Below are positions 7,947 through 15,653 of a stretch of DNA of 37,472 nucleotides, piece after piece. Source of the stretch: Clostridia bacterium (GTDB lineage Bacteria > Bacillota > Clostridia > Oscillospirales > Acutalibacteraceae); NCBI GenBank assembly GCA_017396515.1, contig JAFQLV010000035.1:1-37472 (forward strand). Direction: 5' to 3'. The notes beneath the pieces were generated by a model. The model saw only the letters and a program-made list of their open reading frames with translations. It was not told where the DNA came from and searched no databases. Positions within the stretch are counted from its first letter, which is position 1. Every line of letters starts with the position of its first letter. The translations under genes were made by a program, and so were the position numbers.

Positions 7947-10490
7947 ATGGAGGCTGTATTTCTTAAACTTCTTAATATGAGCATAAATGCAAGCTGGCTT
8001 GTGCTTGCAATTGTGTTTCTTCGTTTCATCCTTAAAAAGGCACCGAAGAATATCAGGGTTATCCTTTGGTCCCTCGTTGGCATCCGTCTTGTGTGTCCTT
8101 TCAGCTTTGAAAGTGTGCTTAGTCTTATTCCAAGCAAAGAGACGGTACCGCAGAATATTATGATGTCACCCTCGCCTGAAATTCACACGGGCTTTCCTTC
8201 TATGAATACGGCAATTAACCCGATAATCAGCGAGAGCCTTGCACCAAACCCGGGTGACAGTGTAAATCCCTTGCAGGTCATAACTTTTATTGCGGCGGTG
8301 CTATGGTTAGTAGGTATGGCGGCTATGCTTATCTACACCCTTGTTAGCTATCTGCTTATTCGCAAAAAGACAAATGAAGCAATACTTTTAAAAGAGAATA
8401 TTTATATAGGTGACAGAATAGCCACACCTTTCATTCTCGGTGTGATAAAGCCTAAAATTTATCTGCCGTCAGGGATGAATGAGGCTGACACTGCATATGT
8501 TATAGCTCATGAAAAGGCCCACATCAAACGCAGAGACCATCTATGGAAGCCACTTGGCTTTTTGCTGCTGACAGTATATTGGTTCAACCCTGTTTTATGG
8601 CTCGCTTACATTTTGCTTTGCCGTGATATTGAGCTCGCCTGCGATGAAAAAGTCATAAACAATATGGGTGCTGAAATCAAAAAGCCCTATGCCGAGGCGC
8701 TGATTAACTGCAGTGTGCCGAGAAAGCTTATAACCGCTTGCCCTGTTGCCTTCGGTGAAACAGGAGTAAAGGGCAGAATAAAGTCAGTGCTCAGCTATAA
8801 AAAGCCTGCTTTGTGGCTCATTATTATTGCCGTACTGCTCAGCATTGCGGCGGCGGTAGGTTTTATGACTGACCCGAAGGATTCAAACAGCGGCGACATT
8901 CTCGGGAAATCTTTCAAGGGTGATTTAGTCTACACTTCAATTAATTTTTCCGGTGGCGGAACAATAGACATGGGCATTTGTGATATAGGTGACGACGGTG
9001 AGCTTGAAGTAAAGCATAATGACCATATCGTTAAATATGGCACATTATCCGAATGTGATTTCACAAAGCAAAAGCTTTATGGCGGAATTGAAGCAGACAA
9101 ACTTGGGGACTTTAGTATAGGCTCTGTGGCTAAAGCCTATGAGCTAAAAACAAAAGACAGTGTCGGATTTGATTCAAGCTTTGTCTTCTTTGTCACTGAC
9201 ACCGGTGAATTTTACAGGGCAAATATCCATAAAAACGGTTCGGTGTTAGCAGTTTTCAGACTTTATGAGGTTGATTCATTTGACAAAAATTTTGAGAGCG
9301 GACTTGACAGTCTTGAAAATGCAGTCGGCAGTGTAATACTTGATAAAAATAAAAATTCTTTTTATCTGAGTTCACTTGACACCGTAGGTGACGGAATGAA
9401 AACTGCTGCTGTTGAAAGTCACGATATTATTCACTATATGAAAAGCGATATGGACAACACTTGGACAGTTTATGCTCAGATGCTTTATGAGGAATATATC
9501 AGATATCCCGAGGGTAATGTTGAGCAGGTGTCAGCACAGGCAAGCCCTGTTAAAATTGTATTTAAAATAACGAATGATGGACAGTATAAGCTGAAAAAAT
9601 ATGTTCAACCAAACCCTAAGCCGCACGGTATGCCTGACGATTTTATGAAATATCTTTACAATGTGCCCGGTTATGACGATGCGGCAACGATGAAAAAGCT
9701 GAGAATAGAGTGCTATGATAAGGCTTCGGATATCCTCGGCCACTTCACAACTGACTTGTTTGAAAATCTACCGGATGATTATTACAGCTATATTGATAAA
9801 ATTAACTTTGATATTGACGGTGATATGATAGTTGAAAACTGTTATCTGAGCTGCGGACCCACCTCCGGCATATTTACATTTTGCTTCAAAGCCTTTGAAA
9901 ACGGAAAGCTTGAGTATTTTAATATTTTTGCACCCGGAGCATCTATGAATCTGTGCTTTGAAATTGACCCTGACAGTAATACACTTCAGGTCAGGGGGCG
10001 TGGACAAAGTCTTGACACAAGCAGGATATTAGCACTATATAATGTGAGCGTTTATGAAGATGCGGACAAAGAAAATATCCGTTTATCTTCTGACGGAAAT
10101 AGTGTTGCTTATTGGGGTGAGCAGGGCATAGAATCCACTTGGGCTGAATTTAGTGGCTCAGCTGATTTGGATTATCTTAATGAGCTTCGTGGCAGATATC
10201 CCTTCTATTTTGACCTGCCCACCGAAGACGGTCTCGCTGTTTATGTCTGGCAGATGAGCGACACCAATTATCAGTGTGCCCTTGTCAGTGGCAAGGATGC
10301 CGACCTTCCCGATAAGATTATTTACAATAATGAAAGCGTAAGCGTTGATGTTATGAAGCATATTCTTTCAAGCTATGATTTGCCTGAAGAAGAAATTGCA
10401 ATAAAACCGACTGCATGTGCTTTTTCGAGCTATTATTATGTGATTGACGGTGAATATCAGCAGAGAATCAATGCCTTGTTCGACAGATAA
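7947..10490 (+). CDS. M56 family (BlaR1-like) membrane sensor protease
   Basis: 847 residues. The N-terminal 305 residues hold membrane segments (about 12-30, 35-50, 110-137, 203-225, 287-306) and a zinc protease site HEKAH (His188, Glu189, His192) with Glu229 in RDIELACDE as likely third ligand. The remaining 540 residues are predicted outside and do not resemble the penicillin-binding sensor of BlaR1: no S-x-x-K context was seen. Part of it (about residues 480-550, DIIHYMKSD...TVYAQMLYEEY) resembles tails recurrent in clostridial M56 proteins. The ligand is unknown. ATG 7947 is preferred over 7941 because GAGGAGGA ends at 7940, too close to the earlier codon. Likely signals envelope stress to the neighbouring BlaI. 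Confidence 0.85.
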   Translation: MEAVFLKLLNMSINASWLVLAIVFLRFILKKAPKNIRVILWSLVGIRLVCPFSFESVLSLIPSKETVPQNIMMSPSPEIHTGFPSMNTAINPIISESLAPNPGDSVNPLQVITFIAAVLWLVGMAAMLIYTLVSYLLIRKKTNEAILLKENIYIGDRIATPFILGVIKPKIYLPSGMNEADTAYVIAHEKAHIKRRDHLWKPLGFLLLTVYWFNPVLWLAYILLCRDIELACDEKVINNMGAEIKKPYAEALINCSVPRKLITACPVAFGETGVKGRIKSVLSYKKPALWLIIIAVLLSIAAAVGFMTDPKDSNSGDILGKSFKGDLVYTSINFSGGGTIDMGICDIGDDGELEVKHNDHIVKYGTLSECDFTKQKLYGGIEADKLGDFSIGSVAKAYELKTKDSVGFDSSFVFFVTDTGEFYRANIHKNGSVLAVFRLYEVDSFDKNFESGLDSLENAVGSVILDKNKNSFYLSSLDTVGDGMKTAAVESHDIIHYMKSDMDNTWTVYAQMLYEEYIRYPEGNVEQVSAQASPVKIVFKITNDGQYKLKKYVQPNPKPHGMPDDFMKYLYNVPGYDDAATMKKLRIECYDKASDILGHFTTDLFENLPDDYYSYIDKINFDIDGDMIVENCYLSCGPTSGIFTFCFKAFENGKLEYFNIFAPGASMNLCFEIDPDSNTLQVRGRGQSLDTSRILALYNVSVYEDADKENIRLSSDGNSVAYWGEQGIESTWAEFSGSADLDYLNELRGRYPFYFDLPTEDGLAVYVWQMSDTNYQCALVSGKDADLPDKIIYNNESVSVDVMKHILSSYDLPEEEIAIKPTACAFSSYYYVIDGEYQQRINALFDR

Positions 10491-10537
10491 TTATATCTAT
10501 GCATTACTCCGACATCAGCTTAAAGGAGGTAGTAACA

Positions 10538-10978
10538 ATGTTAAAAAGATTTATTACAAATACATTATGTTCATTTTTGACTCTTATTCTTATGAGCCTT
10601 ATCTTTACTTTTGCAGGATTTTCAATCATAGAACTATTTAAATCCTTTGCAGGTGTTGTTATGGTGCTTGTGTTCGGTGCATTGCTGTTTTTGGGATATT
10701 TTATCGGAACAAAACTGCATTATGCTAAAGGCATGGGCTTTGTTTCAATCGTGTTACTTCCCATAATTGTTTTTGCTGTTTTGTTCGCCTTGTCCATAGT
10801 GGGTGTACCTGTTATTTCGATGTTAATACAATATCCTGCTGCCGTATGGGGTGAGGCATTTAATGCGAGGGTGACAGATAACTCCGTTATATTTTACGGT
10901 GTTGCCGTTTTGCATTATCTTATTTGCTCTTTATCTTTATTCTTTGGTGCATATAAAAAACAAGAATCTGAGTTATAA
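10538..10978 (+). CDS. Small four-helix membrane protein of unknown function
   Basis: 146 residues, nearly all hydrophobic, with about four membrane segments (roughly 8-30, 36-58, 66-95, 115-140). I do not recognise a family. The start at 10538 has an excellent AAAGGAGG site 8 nt upstream. It lies 47 bp after the M56 gene with no promoter or terminator between, and a terminator follows, so it should be under BlaI control and may be the effector or an accessory of the sensor operon. Confidence 0.72.
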   Translation: MLKRFITNTLCSFLTLILMSLIFTFAGFSIIELFKSFAGVVMVLVFGALLFLGYFIGTKLHYAKGMGFVSIVLLPIIVFAVLFALSIVGVPVISMLIQYPAAVWGEAFNARVTDNSVIFYGVAVLHYLICSLSLFFGAYKKQESEL

Positions 10979-10989
10979 TCACAAAAAAC

Positions 10990-11010
10990 GGGACTGCGCT
11001 TTGCAGTCCC
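10990..11010. terminator. Bidirectional terminator between convergent genes
   Basis: GGGACTGC/GCAGTCCC, an 8-bp perfect stem with a 5-nt GCTTT loop. On the minus strand a T6 tract follows directly; on the plus strand TATTGCTTTT follows. It ends both the BlaI operon and the epimerase gene. Confidence 0.88.
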
Positions 11011-11018
11011 TATTGCTT

Positions 11019-11876
11019 TTATTCTGTAAACTCTGCTGTCCATTCAAAGATGAAAGTTTCACCTTTGCCCAAAGCATTGATTGCATCCTTTTGTGAAAAG
11101 TCAGCTTTCTTCTCTGTTGAGTCATTCACGCCGTACCAGGGCTCAATGCAAACATAGGGTGCACCGGGCTTTGCCCATATGCCGAGATAAGGCGCACCGC
11201 CAAGGGTGAATTTGATTTTCCTTCGGTTATTATTGCTGTGAATAGTCAGATATTCCGATTTGAAATTGCTGAGTATAAGAGCATCCTCGTTGAAAATATC
11301 ATTGGTTATTGTGATGGTTGCACCGTCTTGCTCTACAGCCACTTTTTCGGGCAGGCGAAGAGAACGGACAAGGTCGATTTTTTCAGTTAAAAACTTCTCC
11401 TCAACATTAAAGGTTATCTTGTCACCGATTTCGCAGTTGAAGGCAGGGTGAGCACCCAGTGAAAAGTACATAGTACCGTCATTTTTGTTTATAACCTCGT
11501 GATTTACTCTAAGTGTTTTGCCGTGCAGGCTGTACCTTACAATCACCTCAAAGCTATAGGGGTACATGGTAAGTGTATCGTCATTTTCGGTGAGTCTGAA
11601 AGCCATTGAAGAGCCTTCACTGCCGAGAAATTCCCATTCAAGTCTTCTTGCAAAACCGTGCTTTTCGAGGGTGTATTCCTTGCCGCTGAGAGTATATTTA
11701 TCGTCAATGAGTCTGCCGATTATGGGGAAAAGAATGGGAGCCTGCCCCGACCAGATGTCCGGGTTGCCCTGCCACATAAATTCATAGCCCGTTTCTTTTG
11801 AAATAAGACTTGTTATTTCACAGCCGAAGCTTTTTACACCTAAGGTGAGATATTCATTTTCAATGTAATGTACCAT
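11019..11876 (-). CDS. Aldose 1-epimerase family protein (LacX/GalM-like)
   Basis: 285 residues, a galactose-mutarotase-like beta-sandwich protein, cytoplasmic. Recognisable pieces are FPIIGRL, KHGFARRLEW, the histidine in SLGAHPAF and the glutamate in YVCIEPWYGVND, matching the catalytic His and Glu positions of the superfamily; it is closer to the LacX-like branch than to classical GalM. It likely interconverts anomers of a hexose such as galactose, fitting the galactoside genes beside it. The ATG at 11874-11876 follows AAAAGGAGAT. Transcribed alone, divergent from the GPH symporter. Confidence 0.87.
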   Translation of the reverse strand: MVHYIENEYLTLGVKSFGCEITSLISKETGYEFMWQGNPDIWSGQAPILFPIIGRLIDDKYTLSGKEYTLEKHGFARRLEWEFLGSEGSSMAFRLTENDDTLTMYPYSFEVIVRYSLHGKTLRVNHEVINKNDGTMYFSLGAHPAFNCEIGDKITFNVEEKFLTEKIDLVRSLRLPEKVAVEQDGATITITNDIFNEDALILSNFKSEYLTIHSNNNRRKIKFTLGGAPYLGIWAKPGAPYVCIEPWYGVNDSTEKKADFSQKDAINALGKGETFIFEWTAEFTE

Positions 11877-11903
11877 ATATAATCTCCTTTTGCTTTTTAT
11901 ATA

Positions 11904-11932
11904 ATAATACACCATTTGCAGCCGATTGGCAA
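11904..11932 (-). promoter_or_regulatory. Sigma-A promoter of the epimerase gene
   Basis: Minus strand TTGCCA (complement of 11927-11932), 17-bp spacer, TATTAT (complement of 11904-11909). Confidence 0.75.
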
Positions 11933-12006
11933 GATTATTTTAAATATAACATTAACTTATGAAATGTTGCCTAAAAAGGGGTACTTTTTTTCATTTAATT
12001 CATCAA

Positions 12007-12036
12007 TTGAAAAAATACGGTGCCGAGTGTTATACT
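12007..12036 (+). promoter_or_regulatory. Sigma-A promoter of the galactoside operon
   Basis: TTGAAA (12007-12012), 18-bp spacer, TATACT (12031-12036), with AAAGGAGAT just before the start codon at 12064. I saw no clear cre site or other operator in the 130-bp divergent region. Confidence 0.72.
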
Positions 12037-12063
12037 TAAACTTATAAAGGCAAAGGAGATTTA

Positions 12064-13554
12064 ATGATGGAAAACAAAATTAAACCCCATGAAAACGACA
12101 AGACCAAATTTGTCAGCACAAAGGAATTTATTATGTACCTTATGGGTGTATTTTTTTACACGACTATGACAGGTATGGTCGGCGGCAACAGAAATGCGTA
12201 TCTTGTCAATGTTCTTAGATTGCCCGAGGAGCAGACATCCCTTTTTAATATCCTCACCTCAGTTATTCCTTTTATACTTAATTTCTTTATTGTTATGTAT
12301 ATTGACGGCAGAAAAATGGGCAAAAGCGGAAAGTTCAGACCCGTTGCAATGCTTGTTGCCGTACCTATGGCAATAGTAATGATGCTTTCATTCTGGGCAC
12401 CTAAGGGCCTTTCAGGCACCGTATTGATGATTTATGTTGTCACTCTGGCAGTGCTCTGGGCAGTCTTCTGCACCTTCGGCAATTCAATTAATATGGTTGC
12501 CAATGTTATGACGCCGAATCTTAAGGAGCGTGACCATGTGCTGTCCTTCCGTTCGATTTCAAGTGCCGTGGGCAATTCTGCACCTGTTGTTATTGTGCTT
12601 GTTGTGGGTCTGATATGGAATAAAGATAACAGTGTGCTCATTGATGCAGTTACAGGCACAAGCATACGCAGTGTGGAGGGTCTGCAGTACATAATCTCGG
12701 CGGGCTTTTGCGGAGTTGTGGGTGTTATAACCGTTTTATTCGGTATGAAATTGGTTCGCGAAAGAACGGTTTATACAGCAGAAAAGAAAAATCCTCTCAT
12801 CGGATTTATCGATATTATTAAAAATAAATATGCATGGACAATAATTCTTTCCGAGTTTCTCAAGAGCTTCAGAGGCATTTCAACATATATGGAGGCCTTT
12901 ATTGCAGCGGCAGTTCTCGGTGATATCTCAAAGAAAATCCTTTTTGTGCTGCCTGTTGGCATAGGCACGGCTGTGGGTATGCTTGTAATAAACTTCTTGC
13001 TTAAAAAGTTCGATGCAAGACAGCTCTATATTGCAAGCGGCATCTATTCTGTTTGTGCAAACTGCATTGCGTTCGGTGTAGGCTATGCTTACTTCAAAAC
13101 GGGAACAGCAATTCTGCAGGTGATTTTCATAGTTTTCCTGTTCCTTATCGGTCTGCAGTTCGGTGCATCAAATCTTCTCCCATCAATGTTCCAGGCCGAT
13201 GTGCTTGAGGATATCGAAGCAAAGACAGGTAAGCGATTTGACGCATCATTCCCCTTTGTTATAGGCATAGGTACACTTATAAGCGGTACTATTGCAAGTG
13301 CGGTCGCTCCGCTGCTGCTTTACGGTGACGGCTCGGTAATCGGCTATATTCAGCCTACTGACCTTGTGCCGACACCTGTGCAGAGCTTTGACACAAAGGT
13401 AACTCTTCTGTTCTTCTACACAATAGTTCACGGCATAATGATGCTTCTTGCAGGCGTGCCCTTCTTCTTCTATAAGCTGACAGGCAAGGCTAAAGAAGAG
13501 GTTCATGAAAGAGTGCTTGAACTCCGCGCGCAAAACGAAAATTTAATGGATTAA
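12064..13554 (+). CDS. GPH family sugar:cation symporter (MFS)
   Basis: 496 residues with about 12 membrane helices. The layout fits the glycoside-pentoside-hexuronide symporters: an N-terminal helix with MTGMVGGNRNAYLVN, the cytoplasmic loop with IDGRKMGKSGKFRP after helix 2, and a long C-terminal helix 12 followed by a charged tail. It is likely to import a galactoside released or recognised by the exported GH36-like enzyme, since the two GH36 genes follow 13 bp and about 2 kb downstream in the same operon. Two adjacent ATG codons (12064, 12067) are both well placed behind the ribosome binding site. Confidence 0.85.
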   Translation: MMENKIKPHENDKTKFVSTKEFIMYLMGVFFYTTMTGMVGGNRNAYLVNVLRLPEEQTSLFNILTSVIPFILNFFIVMYIDGRKMGKSGKFRPVAMLVAVPMAIVMMLSFWAPKGLSGTVLMIYVVTLAVLWAVFCTFGNSINMVANVMTPNLKERDHVLSFRSISSAVGNSAPVVIVLVVGLIWNKDNSVLIDAVTGTSIRSVEGLQYIISAGFCGVVGVITVLFGMKLVRERTVYTAEKKNPLIGFIDIIKNKYAWTIILSEFLKSFRGISTYMEAFIAAAVLGDISKKILFVLPVGIGTAVGMLVINFLLKKFDARQLYIASGIYSVCANCIAFGVGYAYFKTGTAILQVIFIVFLFLIGLQFGASNLLPSMFQADVLEDIEAKTGKRFDASFPFVIGIGTLISGTIASAVAPLLLYGDGSVIGYIQPTDLVPTPVQSFDTKVTLLFFYTIVHGIMMLLAGVPFFFYKLTGKAKEEVHERVLELRAQNENLMD

Positions 13555-13567
13555 CAGGTATAACAGT

Positions 13568-15652
13568 ATGAGTATTATGACTAAAATTTTAAGTTTATTT
13601 CTTAGTTTATACTTTTCATTGACAACGGCAATAGGAATATTGCCGTTGTCAGTGCCGTTCAGGGTAGAACTTGATAAAATTGAAAGTAATATCATATATG
13701 AAAATGTCCGCTTCACTTTTTCATTTCACGAGGGCAGATTTTCTCTCGGGATGAACGGTGTTGCCGTTTTTAAGGATGCAACTACAGAATATTTGTTTCA
13801 GGATGAAACAGTATCAAGTGACATCTACACTTCATATAACATCGTGACAGAGCCTGTCAATGACGGCAGAGGGCACGGTACACTCATAAGCATTGTGTCG
13901 ACCTCTGACAGCTTGCCTGATTTAAAACAAAGCTTTACTTTTTATGATGACTCTGCTTATTTTACAGTAATGGCTGAGCTTGTTTCAGATAGCGTAGTCG
14001 CCACAAATTATATTGCCCCTATAGTTATAAAGGATAAAAACATTCAGAATGCAAATCCGCGTTGGACACATTTTCTTGAGGTGCCTTTTGACAATGATGG
14101 GTGGGTGACTTTTGAAACACGCAACCTTTGTCAGGACGGTCTCAGCCATGAGGTGGGTGCATTTTTTACCCCGGACAGCGGTAGCGGCTTTATTATCGGG
14201 TCTCTTACACATAACATTTGGAAATCAGCCGTTGAGTATGAGAGTAAAATGGGCAAGGTTGATGAATTAAAGGTTTACTGCGGTGCAAATACAGCCCTTA
14301 CCAGAGATCAGTCTCCTCACGGCACTGTAAGAGGAAACAGCGTGTCTTCGCCTGTTTTCTTTGTCGGTTTTTATGATAACTGGAAAGACGGTATGAGAGA
14401 GTACGCAAAGACAAACACAACCTTTGCACCCAAAAGAGAGTGTGTTACTAATATTAATCCAATAGGCTGGAACAGCTGGGGCTCAATTCAGACAGATTTA
14501 AACTATGAAAACGCAACAGCTACTTCTAATTATATCAAAGAGAACTTTCAGCATATCTGGCAAAGTGAGAATGAGCCTGTTTACATAAACCTTGATTCCT
14601 ATTGGGATAATATGAATGATGATGAACTCAGAAGCTTTGTCAGACACTGTGAAAGCAACAATCAGGTTGCAGGCGTTTATTTCAGCCCCTTTGTTTCCTG
14701 GTGGGATGAAGAGGGAATGAAAAACAATTATGTTGCGGGCACCTCTTACACCTATAATGACATTCGCCTTAAGAAGGCTGACGGTACATATTACGGTAAT
14801 GACATTGACGGATGTTTCCCACTTGATGTTACACACCCTGCCACATATTCTTATTTTAAGACTCAGATTGAGCGACTTATGAATTGCGGCTTTAAATATA
14901 TCAAGCTCGATTTTCTTGTTCACGGCTCACTTGAAGGCGATTTTTATGATAACAGCATTAAGACTGGTATTGAGGCTTATAACTATGCAATGCAAAAGAT
15001 TTGCGATATTGTGGGCGATGATGTTTTCATAAATCTCTCAATGGCACCGCTGTTCCCATATAATTATGCCAATGGCAGGCGCCTTTGCTGTGACACTTAT
15101 TATGGCATAGACGAAACCGAATACATGATGAATTCTCTCACTTACGGCTTTTGGCAGAGTGAGCTTTATGACTGGATTGACCCTGACCATATTGTTGTTT
15201 GGGGTAAGGATGGCAATGCAGGCGAGAACGAAGCTGTCAGCCGTCTGATTTCGGGTATAGTAACCGGAGGCAGCTTCCTCACCGGTGATAACTTTGTTTC
15301 ACCTGCAAAAAATCAGGATAAGGCGCATCAGCGTTATAAAAAGCTCTTTGGCAATGAGAAACTTATTGAGGTGCTTAAACTCGCTGAACCTTTTGAGGGT
15401 CAGCTGAGTGCCCACTGCGAACATGCCGCTGAGACTTTTACCCTTGAGAGGAATAATAAAACTTACATTGCACTTATGAATTATTCGGCTTTGCCTAAGG
15501 TCAGAACACTGAGACTTCCTTATGATGAATGCTCAGTTTATAATCTCATCAGTGGTGAAAAGTTCATTGCAGAAAAAGATTGTATGACGGTGCTGCTCAA
15601 GGGAAAAGAAAGTGTAATATTTGAGATAAACAACGAAAATACGGGAGGCTAA
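13568..15652 (+). CDS. Exported GH36-like (clan GH-D) alpha-galactosidase
   Basis: 694 residues. Residues 5-28 are hydrophobic and act as a signal peptide or uncleaved anchor; a beta-rich domain (about 35-290) precedes a TIM barrel starting at GWNSWG (about residue 302), the hallmark of clan GH-D. Asp448 in YIKLDF fits the nucleophile and Asp509 in RRLCCDTYYG the acid/base. It should cut terminal alpha-galactosides, or alpha-N-acetylgalactosaminides, outside the membrane before uptake by the upstream symporter. The gap to the symporter is 13 bp and to the next gene 1 bp, so it is a middle operon gene. The signal-peptide codons contain a perfect 14-bp hairpin. Its ribosome binding site (AGG) is weak. 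Confidence 0.82.
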   Translation: MSIMTKILSLFLSLYFSLTTAIGILPLSVPFRVELDKIESNIIYENVRFTFSFHEGRFSLGMNGVAVFKDATTEYLFQDETVSSDIYTSYNIVTEPVNDGRGHGTLISIVSTSDSLPDLKQSFTFYDDSAYFTVMAELVSDSVVATNYIAPIVIKDKNIQNANPRWTHFLEVPFDNDGWVTFETRNLCQDGLSHEVGAFFTPDSGSGFIIGSLTHNIWKSAVEYESKMGKVDELKVYCGANTALTRDQSPHGTVRGNSVSSPVFFVGFYDNWKDGMREYAKTNTTFAPKRECVTNINPIGWNSWGSIQTDLNYENATATSNYIKENFQHIWQSENEPVYINLDSYWDNMNDDELRSFVRHCESNNQVAGVYFSPFVSWWDEEGMKNNYVAGTSYTYNDIRLKKADGTYYGNDIDGCFPLDVTHPATYSYFKTQIERLMNCGFKYIKLDFLVHGSLEGDFYDNSIKTGIEAYNYAMQKICDIVGDDVFINLSMAPLFPYNYANGRRLCCDTYYGIDETEYMMNSLTYGFWQSELYDWIDPDHIVVWGKDGNAGENEAVSRLISGIVTGGSFLTGDNFVSPAKNQDKAHQRYKKLFGNEKLIEVLKLAEPFEGQLSAHCEHAAETFTLERNNKTYIALMNYSALPKVRTLRLPYDECSVYNLISGEKFIAEKDCMTVLLKGKESVIFEINNENTGG
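13620..13651 (+). repeat. Perfect 14-bp hairpin inside the signal-peptide codons
   Basis: TGACAACGGCAATA and its exact reverse complement flank a GGAA (GNRA) tetraloop; A-T and G-T pairs extend the stem by two. It begins 53 nt after the start codon of the GH36-like gene and has no T tract. See findings. Confidence 0.9.
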
Positions 15653-15653
15653 T

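Noticed and set aside
7947-10490. Calling this gene blaR1 with beta-lactam resistance
   Set aside because: Only the M56 part matches; the outer domain does not look like a penicillin-binding fold and no beta-lactamase is present.
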